DNA of 64,000 nucleotides from Gracilibacillus kekensis (GCF_900143085.1 NZ_FRCZ01000001.1:248001-312000), one strand, 5' to 3'. Positions 15,953-25,223 are shown, numbered from the stretch's first letter. Made by a program: numbers and translations. The notes: generated from the letters alone by a model not told the origin.

Positions 15953-16654
15953 ATGACAACCATTTTAATTGTTGATGATGAATTACAGATGAGGACGATG
16001 TTAAAACTATATTTAAGAAAAGACTTTAAAATAGTAGAAGCTGAAAATGGAACAAAAGCCGTTCAAACATTACAAAGCCGAGCTATTGATATCGTTTTAT
16101 TAGATATAATGATGCCAGAATTAGATGGGATCGAAGCATGTAAACAAATGAAAACTGTTAAACCAAATGTTCCTATCATTTTATTAACAGCATTAAATGA
16201 TACGTCACAGAAAGTAGAGGGGCTAACAATCGGAGCAGATGATTATATTGTTAAGCCATTTGAACCAGAAGAATTACTAGCAAGAATACAAGTACAGCTT
16301 CGTCATTTTCAAAAAGAAGAGCAAACGAACCTTCCAATATTGACGTTTGGAGAACTATCCATCGATTCAATATCACACACAGTTACCGTCCATCAAAAAG
16401 AGGTGAAATATAGTCCTAAAGAATTTGAACTTCTATTTTTACTAGCCTCCCATCCGAATCGAGTATATACAAGAGAACAATTATTAGATCTGATATGGGG
16501 ATTAGACGAGATAGTGGACATTCGCACAGTTGATTCGCACGTGCGTTATGTAAGAGATAAATTAAAAAAAGCAGGAATTTCTTATCAACCGATTGAAACC
16601 GTATGGGGAGTAGGCTATAAATTTGATTGGGAGGGTCAAAATGAAACTAAATAG
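15953..16654 (+). CDS. OmpR-family response regulator
   Basis: A 233-residue DNA-binding response regulator. The receiver domain (residues 1-115) has the acidic pocket in LIVDDELQMR, the phospho-acceptor Asp in IVLLDIMMPELDG near residue 52 and the conserved Lys in DDYIVKPFEPEELLA. The winged-helix domain (135-230) contains KEFELLFLLASHPNRVYTREQLL and RTVDSHVRYVRDKL. It is followed by its kinase gene with a 14-base overlap. Two long hairpin repeats lie upstream. The target genes cannot be read; the next genes encode DUF389 and chromate-type transporters. Confidence 0.93.
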   Translation: MTTILIVDDELQMRTMLKLYLRKDFKIVEAENGTKAVQTLQSRAIDIVLLDIMMPELDGIEACKQMKTVKPNVPIILLTALNDTSQKVEGLTIGADDYIVKPFEPEELLARIQVQLRHFQKEEQTNLPILTFGELSIDSISHTVTVHQKEVKYSPKEFELLFLLASHPNRVYTREQLLDLIWGLDEIVDIRTVDSHVRYVRDKLKKAGISYQPIETVWGVGYKFDWEGQNETK

Positions 16655-18047
16655 TGTCGTTTTTAAACTTGGTGCTACCATTCTTTTTTTACAACTTATT
16701 ATTTTAATTCCACTTGGGTATATTATTTTACAACTAATTTTAAACTATTCGATCAACCAAACCGAAACCCAATTGGTTCAACTCTCAGAAAAATATGCTA
16801 CCCAGGTGAATGATTTAGAAGATCCTGAAAACTTACAATTATTAGAACACCTGACAGATATGACAGATACTAGCGCTGTGATACTAGATAGTAATGGAAA
16901 TAATCTATTGGAAACAAATTGGCACAGTGACATTACGGACCAGATCTTAGATCCGAATGAAATAAAGCAATTGGACCAGGGGGCAACTGTAGTTGAAGAA
17001 TATACATTTAATGGTTCTACATATCTAAAAGTTGCACAACCCATAACAAATCCGAACGGAACCAATGGAAGTGTTGTACTGTTTTCATCTTTCGGCCTTA
17101 TTAGTAATTCCATTCACAATATCATTTTCTTAGTTATCCTAGCCAGTCTAGGTGCAGTAGCATTAGCTATGGGATTTACCTTTTTCATCTCAAAGAAATT
17201 AGGGGCACCTCTTATTGAAATGGAAAAAGTAGCTAAACAAATTGCAGAAAAGAAAAATTTCTCCCTGCGCGTCGATTATAAAGCTAACGATGAAATTGGT
17301 TCACTCGCCCATGCCATTAACCACTTATCGGAAACATTAGAACGTTATCAAACAAACCGAAACGAGTTCTTTTCAAATATTACACATGAATTAAAAACTC
17401 CTCTTACTTATGTGAAAGGTTATGCTAACGCGGTTCTTCATGAAATGTATCAAAGTAAAGAGGAAAGAGATGAATTTCTGGAAATTATTGAAAACGAGAC
17501 AGATCACATTAGCAATCTCATGGATGACCTGATGGATCTATCAAAAATAGAAGAAGGTAAAATCGATCTCAATAAGGAAGATGTAAATATAAATAAACTG
17601 ACAGAAGAAATGTTGCGAAGATCTCAATTCAGGGCAGCAGAAAAAGGATTAAAAATGGAATTAGAGGTTCCTGACAATACAGTTTACTTATTTGCCGATA
17701 AAAGCAGGTTAGATCAGGTATTAACCAACTTAGTCGAAAATGCTGTGCGATATACGGAAAAAGGTGGTATAGTACTCCAAATAAAAGAAGAACGTGACGA
17801 TGTGCTAATACAAGTGAAAGATACAGGTATTGGTATTAAACAGGAAGACATACCTTATTTATTTGAACGCTTTTATCGAGTTGATAAATCACGTTCTAGA
17901 GCTAATGGGGGAACTGGTTTAGGCTTATCTATTGTTAAAAATTTAGTTGAAATGCATGAAGGTGATATTCACGTAACAAGTGAGGTTAACAAAGGAACAA
18001 CGATATCACTTCGTTTCCCTAAAGAGAAGGATGCTCATAACGTTTAA
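16641..18047 (+). CDS. Sensor histidine kinase
   Basis: A 468-residue membrane kinase partnered with the preceding regulator. The ATG at 16641 is preceded by GGGAGGGTCAAA inside the regulator gene; an earlier in-frame start is not needed. TM1 is at about 10-35, an extracytoplasmic sensor domain spans 36-155, TM2 is at 160-182, then HAMP (about 185-237), HisKA with ITHELKTPLTYVKGY and an ATPase domain with NLVENAVRYT (N box), DTGIGI (G1), FERFYRVD (F) and GTGLGLSIV (G2). The sensor domain has no recognisable ligand-binding family. Confidence 0.93.
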   Translation: MKLNSVVFKLGATILFLQLIILIPLGYIILQLILNYSINQTETQLVQLSEKYATQVNDLEDPENLQLLEHLTDMTDTSAVILDSNGNNLLETNWHSDITDQILDPNEIKQLDQGATVVEEYTFNGSTYLKVAQPITNPNGTNGSVVLFSSFGLISNSIHNIIFLVILASLGAVALAMGFTFFISKKLGAPLIEMEKVAKQIAEKKNFSLRVDYKANDEIGSLAHAINHLSETLERYQTNRNEFFSNITHELKTPLTYVKGYANAVLHEMYQSKEERDEFLEIIENETDHISNLMDDLMDLSKIEEGKIDLNKEDVNINKLTEEMLRRSQFRAAEKGLKMELEVPDNTVYLFADKSRLDQVLTNLVENAVRYTEKGGIVLQIKEERDDVLIQVKDTGIGIKQEDIPYLFERFYRVDKSRSRANGGTGLGLSIVKNLVEMHEGDIHVTSEVNKGTTISLRFPKEKDAHNV

Positions 18048-18129
18048 GATGAGACTACAACAAGTGGAAATTAGGACGATTACACCGTGACGTGCTAAAT
18101 ATAATACGGTTGAAGAAGGGACATACATT

Positions 18130-19134
18130 ATGGAGCTACAACTAATTGAGATCTATATCCCGATCAACAGGTTAGATGCTTTTTTGACTGAAATTAAAGA
18201 ATTTCATGTCATTGAAAAGTGGCATACAAAGATTTCAGAACAGGAAGAACTAGTCAAAATACTAATAAAGAAAAAACATACTGAAGAAATTCTTGATTTT
18301 TTAGAAGTCAATGACCAAGGTCAGGAGGAAGTTCGAGCCTTACTTTATAATATTTCTACCTATGTACCAAGAGTAGAACCAGAAAATGAAGAAGAAAATG
18401 AGGCAGATGCAGAGGAACACCAAAAAGAAATCACTCGTGCCAGCCGTCACGAACTATATAATGTCGTCCACTCATCAAGTACAACAAGCATCAATTATTT
18501 ATGGATGCTTGTTCTCTCCGCAGTTGTAGCCACTGCTGGAATTGTCAAAGACAGTGCTGCTATTGTGATCGGAGCAATGGTGATTGCTCCACTTATTGGT
18601 CCATTTACCGCACTCGCTTTCGCTGCTACATTAGGGGATTATAAGTTAATGAAAAGTTCTGTATTAACATGTCTTTACGGTTTGGCGATCCCAGTTGCTA
18701 TCGCGATAATTTTTGGATTTATTTTTCCTCTACCAATCAATAGTGATGAATTCTTAGCAAGAACCAATATTGGATTAATGGATATTGTTGTTGCACTTGC
18801 TGCAGGTACAGCAGGTGCGATGTCCTTTGCTAAACGTGTTTCAGAAGCATTAGTAGGTGTTATGGTGTCTGTTGCCCTATTGCCTCCAGCAGTTGTCTTA
18901 GGGATGATGCTTGGTGCTTTTGAATTTCAACAAGCACTAACTCCATTTATTTTACTATTTGTTAATATAAGCGCGATTTTATGTTCCGCTATCCTCGTAT
19001 TTTGGTCAAGCGGCATTCAACCAATTAATTGGAGTGAAATTCAGGTTGCTAACACATCAAAAACCTATTCACTAATTGCCGTTAGTTTTGTCATCGTCAT
19101 TTTAGCGATACTCATTTACATTATTCAATTTTAA
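18130..19134 (+). CDS. DUF389 / TIGR00341 family membrane protein
   Basis: A 334-residue protein with a roughly 110-residue cytoplasmic N-terminal domain and an acidic linker (EPENEEENEADAEEHQKE), followed by six to seven hydrophobic helices. The diagnostic DUF389 segment is DSAAIVIGAMVIAPLIGPFTAL near residue 140 and GTAGAMSFAKRVSEALVGVMVSVALLPP near 225, quoted here only as a type. Function is unknown; some members are proposed to be ion channels or transporters. A promoter-like TATAAT lies at about 18105. It follows the histidine kinase by 82 bases and could be its target. Confidence 0.8.
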   Translation: MELQLIEIYIPINRLDAFLTEIKEFHVIEKWHTKISEQEELVKILIKKKHTEEILDFLEVNDQGQEEVRALLYNISTYVPRVEPENEEENEADAEEHQKEITRASRHELYNVVHSSSTTSINYLWMLVLSAVVATAGIVKDSAAIVIGAMVIAPLIGPFTALAFAATLGDYKLMKSSVLTCLYGLAIPVAIAIIFGFIFPLPINSDEFLARTNIGLMDIVVALAAGTAGAMSFAKRVSEALVGVMVSVALLPPAVVLGMMLGAFEFQQALTPFILLFVNISAILCSAILVFWSSGIQPINWSEIQVANTSKTYSLIAVSFVIVILAILIYIIQF

Positions 19135-19156
19135 CAAAATTTTTACGTTGTATAGC

Positions 19157-19186
19157 TTGTCGCCTCATATAGAATATTGCTATAAT
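19157..19186 (+). promoter_or_regulatory. SigA-type promoter of chrA
   Basis: TTGTCG and TATAAT are separated by 18 bases, 33 bases upstream of the chrA start codon. Confidence 0.6.
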
Positions 19187-19218
19187 TCATCTAGATAATT
19201 GATTAGCTGGGGGCTTAT

Positions 19219-20412
19219 ATGGATACTAAAAAAAATTCGATTCAAGATTACTTCACTATTTTATGGATTGCAACAAGATTAGGATTTACTTCCTTTGGTG
19301 GGCCTGTTGCACATCTAGGTTATTTTCATGAGGAATATGTTCGACGAAAAAAATGGCTGGATGAAAAAGCATATGCAGATTTAGTTGCATTGTGTCAATT
19401 TCTTCCAGGACCAGCGAGCAGTCAGGTCGGAATGGGTGTAGGTATTATCCGTGGTGGAGTTATAGGTGGGATTCTAGCCTTTATCGGTTTTACCTTACCG
19501 TCAGTAATCGTCTTGATCTTTTTTGCATTAGCACTTCATCAATTTTCCTTCTATGATGCTAGTTTTATTCATGGCTTAAAAATTGTTGCAGTCGCGGTTG
19601 TGGCACACGCAATTATCGGGATGGGTTCGAAACTTGCGCCAGACCTTCCCAGAAAAGCTATTGCTTTGCTTGCAGTAGTGGTTATGTTAGTTTGGCAAAC
19701 CACTCTGACTCAGGTGATCATCATTCTTGCAGCTGCATTGATTGGTGTCTTCTTTTTTCAAAAACAAGAAAAAGAAGAAACAGTGAACCTGAATTTACAA
19801 TTATCAAAGAAAACAGCTATCATAAGTATTTCACTATTCTTTTTGTTACTACTCCTCTTACCATTAGCCAATCAAGTAAGTGACTGGCAGTGGCTTGCGA
19901 TGTTTGACAGTTTTTACCGTTCTGGTGCATTAGTTTTCGGTGGTGGTCATGTTGTATTACCGTTACTTGAACAGGAATTTGTTCCGACTGGCTGGATTTC
20001 CGAGCAGGAATTTTTGGCTGGTTATGGAGCAGCTCAAGCAGTTCCAGGTCCGCTCTTTACATTTGCTGCCTATTTAGGAACAGTAATCGCTGGCGTACCT
20101 GGTGGACTTTTAGCTACTTTTGCAATTTTCTTACCTGCATTTTTATTAATAATAGGAACATTGCCATTTTGGAATTCCTTGCGCCAAATGCCATCGATAC
20201 GCGGTGCTCTTATTAGTGTCAATGCAGCTGTTATTGGACTTTTAATCGCTGCTTTCTATCAACCAATTTGGACCAGTACGATCATAGAAGCAAAAGATTT
20301 TATCTTAGCAGCCATTCTTTTTAGTTTATTAGCATTTTGGAAGTTACCATCATGGGTTATTGTAATCATTGGTCTTATCGGTGGTATTTTACTGCCTTAT
20401 CTACCAATCTAG
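19219..20412 (+). CDS. chrA: ChrA-type chromate transporter (two-domain form)
   Basis: A 397-residue long-chain CHR transporter made of two homologous halves: FTSFGGPVAHLGYFHEEYV starts the first and ALVFGGGHVVLPLLEQEFV the second, with FLPGPASSQVGMGVG and AVPGPLFTFAAYLG as matching internal motifs. About ten to twelve membrane helices. Family members export chromate, probably with proton exchange, though many are only annotated as such and sulfate-like oxyanions are also possible. It has its own promoter and a strong terminator, so it forms a single-gene transcription unit. Confidence 0.9.
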   Translation: MDTKKNSIQDYFTILWIATRLGFTSFGGPVAHLGYFHEEYVRRKKWLDEKAYADLVALCQFLPGPASSQVGMGVGIIRGGVIGGILAFIGFTLPSVIVLIFFALALHQFSFYDASFIHGLKIVAVAVVAHAIIGMGSKLAPDLPRKAIALLAVVVMLVWQTTLTQVIIILAAALIGVFFFQKQEKEETVNLNLQLSKKTAIISISLFFLLLLLLPLANQVSDWQWLAMFDSFYRSGALVFGGGHVVLPLLEQEFVPTGWISEQEFLAGYGAAQAVPGPLFTFAAYLGTVIAGVPGGLLATFAIFLPAFLLIIGTLPFWNSLRQMPSIRGALISVNAAVIGLLIAAFYQPIWTSTIIEAKDFILAAILFSLLAFWKLPSWVIVIIGLIGGILLPYLPI

Positions 20413-20441
20413 TGACTGGAATCTTCCAGTCACTTTTTTTT
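20412..20441 (+). terminator. Terminator of chrA
   Basis: GTGACTGGAA pairs with TTCCAGTCAC and is followed by TTTTTTTT. The first G of the stem is the last base of the chrA stop codon. Confidence 0.95.
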
Positions 20442-20456
20442 AAAACTTAAAAATAC

Positions 20457-20503
20457 TTGCACATAATCTTCACTCCTTTTATAATATGAATATATGTTCA
20501 TAT
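20457..20503 (+). promoter_or_regulatory. czcD promoter with overlapping ArsR-type operator
   Basis: The promoter is TTGCAC, 17 bases, TATAAT (20480-20485). An inverted repeat ATATGAA-TATATG-TTCATAT (20484-20503) begins in the -10 box and covers the expected start point. It fits the AT-rich imperfect palindromes bound by zinc-sensing ArsR/SmtB repressors such as CzrA, whose gene is second in this operon. Repressor binding there would block RNA polymerase until zinc is bound. Confidence 0.85.
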
Positions 20504-20521
20504 GTGTAAAGGAGTTGGATT

Positions 20522-21439
20522 ATGGGACACTCACACGGACATGATCATGCGCATGATCATCACCATACTAATAATAAAAAAGCGTTACTGATAAGTTTTA
20601 TGTTAATTTTTACTTTTATGGTCATTGAAGTAATTGGTGGAATCTTAACCAATAGCTTAGCATTGTTGTCAGACGCAGGACATATGCTAAGTGATGCATT
20701 TGCTCTTGGACTCAGCTTATTTGCTTTTAAATTAAGTGAGAAAGCAGCAAACGCACATAAAACATTTGGATATAAACGTTTTGAGATTTTGGCAGCCTTT
20801 ATAAATGGTATAACGCTATTAGCGATCTCTCTCTATATTTTCTATGAAGCATACCACCGTTTTTTAGAACCACCTAATGTCAGTCCAATGATGCTTTGGA
20901 TAGCGGTAACTGGTTTATTAGTAAATATTATTGTAGCCTTTATTCTCATTTACAGTGGAGATACCAAAGGAAACTTAAATATGCGTAGTGCTTTATTACA
21001 TGTGTTAGGTGATTTGCTTGGTTCAGTTGGAGCGATTATAGCTGGGATTCTCATTATGCTATTCAATTGGAATATCGCTGATCCTCTTGCCAGTATTATT
21101 GTAGCGATTTTAATATTGATCAGTGGTTATCGTGTTTCGAAGGATTCGTTGCACATTTTAATGGAAGGAACACCGCATCATTTATCCTATGAAGAAGTTG
21201 AAAACAAATTGGTTGAATTAGAAGGTGTTGTTAACATACATGACTTACATGTCTGGACAATTACTTCTGATTTTCCCGCACTAAGCTGTCATATGGTTGT
21301 AGAAGAAAGTGTCGATCGCGATCTAATGTTAAAAAAGGCATCGAAATTATTACATGATTCTTTCTCACTTCACCACACCACCATTCAAATCGAAGGTGTT
21401 CATGCAGAAATTGAGAAAGAGGAAGACTGTTGTAATTAA
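20522..21439 (+). CDS. czcD: CzcD-type zinc/cadmium/cobalt CDF exporter
   Basis: A 305-residue cation diffusion facilitator. It opens with a His-rich metal-binding tail ([14 protein letters not shown]), then six transmembrane helices with the tetrahedral zinc site formed by HxxxD pairs: [11 protein letters not shown] in TM2 and [11 protein letters not shown] in TM5. The C-terminal cytoplasmic domain ends with a Cys-rich tail (EKEEDCCN). The His/Asp pairs mark a zinc-type exporter, unlike the Asn/Asp-type paralogue at 1995. Start ATG follows AAAGGAGTTGGATT. Forms an operon with the repressor gene that follows 13 bases later. Confidence 0.93.
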   Translation: MGHSHGHDHAHDHHHTNNKKALLISFMLIFTFMVIEVIGGILTNSLALLSDAGHMLSDAFALGLSLFAFKLSEKAANAHKTFGYKRFEILAAFINGITLLAISLYIFYEAYHRFLEPPNVSPMMLWIAVTGLLVNIIVAFILIYSGDTKGNLNMRSALLHVLGDLLGSVGAIIAGILIMLFNWNIADPLASIIVAILILISGYRVSKDSLHILMEGTPHHLSYEEVENKLVELEGVVNIHDLHVWTITSDFPALSCHMVVEESVDRDLMLKKASKLLHDSFSLHHTTIQIEGVHAEIEKEEDCCN

Positions 21440-21452
21440 GGAGGATGTTGTA

Positions 21453-21761
21453 ATGACAGACGGAACATATGAGGCACTTGATGAAGAGACTTTATTCTTA
21501 GTATCACAAACCTTTAAAGCATTAGGTGACCCGACCAGAATTCGCATTTTGCATTTATTATTTGAACAGGAATTATCGGTTTCCAACATTGCCGAGAAAC
21601 TGGATTTAAATCAATCTAATGTTTCCCATCAGCTTCGTTTCCTCAAAAATTTACGCTTAGTAAAATATCGTCGCGATGGGAAAACCATCTATTACTCCCA
21701 AGACGACGAACACGTCATGAAAATTTTGCAGCAATCCATTGACCACGCCACACACCATTGA
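21453..21761 (+). CDS. czrA: CzrA-type zinc-sensing ArsR repressor
   Basis: A 102-residue winged-helix repressor of the ArsR/SmtB family. The ATG at 21453 has AAGGAGGATGTTGTA in front; longer in-frame readings would begin inside czcD. The recognition helix is in [18 protein letters not shown]. The alpha5 metal site is intact: Asp85-x-His87 and His98-x-x-His101 with the ten-residue spacing of CzrA, where zinc binding releases DNA. It lies directly after czcD, and an inverted repeat on the czcD promoter is its probable operator, giving simple autoregulated zinc export. Confidence 0.93.
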   Translation: MTDGTYEALDEETLFLVSQTFKALGDPTRIRILHLLFEQELSVSNIAEKLDLNQSNVSHQLRFLKNLRLVKYRRDGKTIYYSQDDEHVMKILQQSIDHATHH

Positions 21762-21770
21762 ACCGAATTA

Positions 21771-21803
21771 AAAATCCAAGCGATCGATATCGCTTGGATT
21801 TTT
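21771..21803 (+). terminator. Terminator of czcD-czrA
   Basis: AAAATCCAAGCGAT pairs with ATCGCTTGGATTTTT around CGAT, ten bases after the czrA stop. The A and T runs make it usable in both orientations. Confidence 0.92.
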
Positions 21804-21832
21804 GAAGTTAATGTATTGTGATGAGCACCAAT

Positions 21833-22552
21833 TTACTTTTTTAATAGCTTAAATAGGAAAAAATAAATAAGCAGAAATATGGAAAATGCCACAACTTCAA
21901 GTAATACGATATACCATGGGTATGGCCCTAAATAATCGATCATGCTTATGGTATTAGGTTTTTCTGCTAGAAACATATAATTCGAACCAATGATTTGATT
22001 AATGATAACAACCAAGAATGCCATTATATTTAGCATGACAAACGCTCGAATTACAGATTGAAACGTGGGTTTATATTCCTCAATCCATATCATGTAGAAA
22101 CAGGAAAGTATAATGGCTATATGGGCAATGAAAAATTGAAAGAACCGCATATGCGGAAATCCGAAAAAAAGCTCTGGCGTCACAACTGCTATAAATGCAC
22201 CTGTCATACTCACAAAAAAGGAAATTTCAAATACTTTATAATTTTTTGTTAGTAACATAATTGTGCATAAATATAAGGAAATCGAACATAGTTGCAAGGG
22301 CAAATTTGTTGCGACATCCCACCTGCCATCAGAGAGATACCATAAATGAAACGTAATCTCTCCTAATATAAGTAGTGCAATCAAAGTATTTTTAAAGAGT
22401 CGTTTATAGTTCCTCTTAATACTCTCTCTAAAAATATACAATGATGCCAAAAGTCCAACTGTGATAATTACCATAAAAATATGGGAAAGAGAAAACAATT
22501 GAAATGGATAGTCGCTTTGATTAAAACTAACAAGACCTTCCATCGAATCCAT
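21833..22552 (-). CDS. YwaF / TIGR02206 family membrane protein
   Basis: A 239-residue integral membrane protein with seven hydrophobic helices. The motifs FQLFSLSHI near residue 17, LPLQLCSISLYLCTIML near 85 and GYFPHMRFFQF-like FGFPHMRFFQFFIAH near 130 are characteristic of the YwaF family (TIGR02206), whose function is not established. The last gene of a minus-strand trio that includes the two small genes to its right (gaps 27 and 60 bases), though their functions do not suggest a shared pathway. Confidence 0.8.
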   Translation of the reverse strand: MDSMEGLVSFNQSDYPFQLFSLSHIFMVIITVGLLASLYIFRESIKRNYKRLFKNTLIALLILGEITFHLWYLSDGRWDVATNLPLQLCSISLYLCTIMLLTKNYKVFEISFFVSMTGAFIAVVTPELFFGFPHMRFFQFFIAHIAIILSCFYMIWIEEYKPTFQSVIRAFVMLNIMAFLVVIINQIIGSNYMFLAEKPNTISMIDYLGPYPWYIVLLEVVAFSIFLLIYFFLFKLLKK

Positions 22553-22579
22553 CCCCTTAATCTCGCTGGTTAAAAGCTC

Positions 22580-22966
22580 TTATCTATAACAAAACTCGTC
22601 CAACTCAGCAATCGATAAATTCTTTTTACGTTCAATATTTGTAATCACAATTTGATCGGATTGGTCTATTATGGTTAGTCGTACCAAATCATATGGAGGC
22701 ATGTGCGCTTTTTCAAAAGTGACCAATTCTATCGTTAATCTATGATGACGATTTCCATTAAGTCTCCTTATATCAGTTATTTTTTCACACATGAATAGTT
22801 TACCAGTAACTTCTAACATCTGTGTCGAATATCTTACAATTAATGCTTCTTCCAGTAATTCTTCTCTTGTTAATTGATTTTCAGCAATAACTACTTTAGT
22901 CGAATTAAAAATGACGAAAGTAACACCAAAAATGAGAGCTAATTTTCTCATGTGCTTCATCACCAT
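22580..22966 (-). CDS. Small secreted protein, DUF3888-like
   Basis: A 128-residue protein with an N-terminal signal sequence (LALIFGVTFVIFNSTKVVIAE) and a roughly 100-residue exported domain. Features such as CEKITDIRRLNGNRHHRLTIE and PPYDLVRLTI recall DUF3888 proteins of bacilli, but I am not certain. Two cysteines (near 59 and 126) could form a disulfide. ATG at 22966 or at 22951 could be the start; GGTGATG favours the later one slightly. Function unknown. Confidence 0.6.
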   Translation of the reverse strand: MVMKHMRKLALIFGVTFVIFNSTKVVIAENQLTREELLEEALIVRYSTQMLEVTGKLFMCEKITDIRRLNGNRHHRLTIELVTFEKAHMPPYDLVRLTIIDQSDQIVITNIERKKNLSIAELDEFCYR

Positions 22967-23026
22967 CCACTTATTTTACGGATAGCTTTTACAACGTACC
23001 ATTTATTTAATACGATTATCTGTAAA

Positions 23027-23413
23027 TCAACTTTCTTCCTCTTGATTGAACCAAAGTGGATCATTTATATCAACATCACCATTATAATTAATTAAAATCT
23101 CTTCTCCAGCTTTTATATCTGTATAAGCATAGAATTCAAATGTGTGATTATCAAAATTAATCTCATAATTTGCATTTGGTTGATAAGAATGATTAAACAG
23201 CATGCCATAACCAAGCAGGATGGCAGAATGATTTATCCCATACTCGAATGCGTAATCTGCGAGTAATGTCTTTTCAATATGTTGATGCTCATCATTTGGG
23301 TATGCAATGACCGGAGCTTCATGTAGAAGCTTCCCTTTCTCGATATTACAGGTAGCAAAAACACCTCTGTTAAATTCACCGTCACTAAGCTTTGATGTTT
23401 TAATCTCAATCAT
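23027..23413 (-). CDS. SET-domain protein
   Basis: A 128-residue protein consisting of one compact SET domain. It shows GVFATCNIEKGKLLHEAPV at the start of the fold, then the core motif LFNHSYQPNANYEI and AGEEILINYNGD, which in eukaryotes form the pseudoknot that binds S-adenosylmethionine and target lysine. In bacteria such stand-alone domains are presumed protein-lysine methyltransferases with unknown targets. ATG at 23413 is chosen because AGGTG lies six bases in front; a GTG at 23422 has no good site. No signal peptide. Confidence 0.85.
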   Translation of the reverse strand: MIEIKTSKLSDGEFNRGVFATCNIEKGKLLHEAPVIAYPNDEHQHIEKTLLADYAFEYGINHSAILLGYGMLFNHSYQPNANYEINFDNHTFEFYAYTDIKAGEEILINYNGDVDINDPLWFNQEEES

Positions 23414-23569
23414 GTATTTCACCTACTAACTTATTTAAAATATACCTTCTAACTGTAACATTAATTTTAATATTATGCTCCTTTTTATTCAAAATTAACA
23501 GACTAAATTCATGATATTGTATTAATGTGCTTAGCCAGTAGCTTCTCTCATCTTTAATTAATAAGTTAC

Positions 23570-23935
23570 TGATGAATGGCAGAAAAGATGCTCTACGTAG
23601 GGAGATTGATTGCTAGTTAACCTCTATTTCCGATAAGCTACTTCCTCGTCGGGAGATTGGTCGCTTTTCACCTTCGAGTTACCGATGAGAGACTTCCTCG
23701 TCGGGAGTTTGATCGTTTTTCACCTTTGAATTACCGATGAGAGACTTTCTCGTCGGGAGTTTGATCGCTTTTCACCTTCAAATTACCGATGAGAGACTTC
23801 CTCGTCGGGAGTTTGATCGTTTTTTCCTTCGAATTACCGATGAGAGACTTCCTCGTCGGGAGTTTGATCGTTTTTTCCTTCGAATTACCGATGAGAGGTT
23901 TTCTCTCAGGTATGTTGAACACTTTTCTCTACACA
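23570..23935. repeat. Tandem array, 50-52 bp unit, about six copies
   Basis: TTACCGATGAGAGACTTCCTC starts units at 23679, 23731, 23783, 23833 and 23885 (periods 52, 52, 50, 52), with more degenerate copies from about 23570. Each unit contains CCGATGAG and CTCGTCGG arms around AGACTTC, then a pyrimidine-rich linker (TTTGATCGTTTTTCACCTTCG). The array fills most of the gap 23414-24068. Apparent reading frames across it have no start signals. Confidence 0.92.
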
Positions 23936-24068
23936 TCTTCTGTGCTCAAACTTTAAACTTTTCATTTATGGTATTTAGACTGTGAGAAAAAAGGCACAAA
24001 TCGATGGGCGATTCGTACCTTAGTTAATAGTATATTCTTCTTGGATTCGCTTTTGTGCAAGAAGATGT

Positions 24069-24554
24069 TTAGACACATGTAAACGATTGAATACGCTCAA
24101 GGTCAATTCCAAAGTAAACCCAATTGAACCCAGTCCAACGGTATCCTGCCACTGATCTTCTTCCTACATAAGTTGGATAGAACCAAAAAGCATTGAAACG
24201 ACTTAACCATACATAGGTGAAACGATATAAACACCCTCGAATCGAACCAGGATCAACTGCAAATAGCTGTGGCCCACCACTTCCAGCCTGAGCAGGTTGT
24301 TGTGGAACATACTGTGGCGGCGGACTTAAAGGTGGACCTGCTTGTTGTCCTTGACCTGGTGGTGGTCCAAATGGTGGTCCTGGTTGACCCTGGCCAGGTG
24401 GTGGACCGAATGGTGGGCCACCTTGGCCTGGAGAACTACCTCCAGGAAATAAGCCTGGAAAAAAAGGGAAAAAGCCTATTTGGCGATCATCTTGATACAT
24501 ATTACCGTACTCATCGTAAATTCCATTATTAGTTGGATACATAGATTCCATCAT
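24069..24554 (-). CDS. Pro/Gly-rich protein with conserved C-terminal domain
   Basis: A 161-residue protein in three parts: a Tyr/Asn-rich start (MESMYPTNNGIYDEYGNMY), a low-complexity middle (residues 29-95) made of repeats like PGQGQPGPPFGPPP, and a C-terminal domain with GSIRGCLYRFTYVWL, FWFYPTYVGRRSVAGYRW and FNWVYFGIDLERIQSF. The C-terminal domain is, from memory, conserved in several spore-forming bacilli without known function. There is no signal peptide. A surface or spore-coat structural role would fit the composition but is a guess. ATG follows an AGGAGGT site. Confidence 0.7.
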   Translation of the reverse strand: MMESMYPTNNGIYDEYGNMYQDDRQIGFFPFFPGLFPGGSSPGQGGPPFGPPPGQGQPGPPFGPPPGQGQQAGPPLSPPPQYVPQQPAQAGSGGPQLFAVDPGSIRGCLYRFTYVWLSRFNAFWFYPTYVGRRSVAGYRWTGFNWVYFGIDLERIQSFTCV

Positions 24555-24687
24555 GATTACCTCCTATTCTCTATCACTATATGATAGGGATTAGGTTAGG
24601 TGATTTGTCCAATTACTGTTTATCCCCCACTTTGTTTGAAGTGGAGGATTGCGACGGTTACTTTATGATAAAATAGGCTATCGCACA

Positions 24688-25125
24688 TTAATCGGTTATT
24701 TTTATATATAGATCATGATGTGTTTCGTTTCCCTGGATCGTATACCCTATATCGATTTTCATGTTTTCTAATTCAATTCCATTATCTTTGCCGTATTGAT
24801 ACATTTCACCAAATGTTTCGGCTATCCCGACCAAGCTTCCATGATGTAGATGATGCAAATAATGATGAGTTGGTATTTTCTGCATTTGCATTCCATTCGG
24901 TACAGAAGCATGATCGTCTGTTTCTGCACAAATAAATTGCGTATATATTCCATGTTGCTGTTTTAAACTAATGTCCATCATCACATTTGTTTTTCTATTT
25001 TCAATTTCTGTAACGTGATTTTTGAAAATATCCCATTTTACTGGCATTTCCCGAATTAAACCTTCCCAATCCTGCTTCACTATTAATCCAACAGCTGTGA
25101 ATCCGTCTTTTTTCACCTTCTTCAA
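24688..25125 (-). CDS. GyrI-like / AraC effector-binding domain protein
   Basis: A 145-residue single-domain protein of the SOUL/GyrI-like fold, related to the effector-binding domains of AraC-type regulators and to B. subtilis YobU. Recognisable parts are FTAVGLIVKQDWEGL at the start, MQMQKIPTHHYLHHLHHGSLVGI in the middle and the C-terminal GYTIQGNETHHDLYIKI. Such stand-alone proteins bind small amphipathic ligands or inhibit gyrase. Start is TTG at 25125 with GGAGG nine bases before. Unlinked to a regulator gene here. Confidence 0.75.
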   Translation of the reverse strand: MKKVKKDGFTAVGLIVKQDWEGLIREMPVKWDIFKNHVTEIENRKTNVMMDISLKQQHGIYTQFICAETDDHASVPNGMQMQKIPTHHYLHHLHHGSLVGIAETFGEMYQYGKDNGIELENMKIDIGYTIQGNETHHDLYIKITD

Positions 25126-25223
25126 ACTATGCTACCTCCATTCCTAATCCAAACCTGAAAATCTCATATGCAGTTTCAATTTGATGATTACTATTTCTCT
25201 ATGCTTATACATTTCTCCTTCTT

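Noticed and set aside
23731-23922. Repeat-protein-like frames with LPTRKSLIGNSKEKTIK units
   Set aside because: They are translations of the intergenic tandem array on either strand, without start signals. The KDLTDKKQEK-type frame at 49346-49534 was rejected for the same reason.
24269-24532. 87-codon plus-strand frame opposite the Pro/Gly-rich gene
   Set aside because: It is the antisense of the PGQ repeats; the minus frame has the ribosome binding site and conserved domain.
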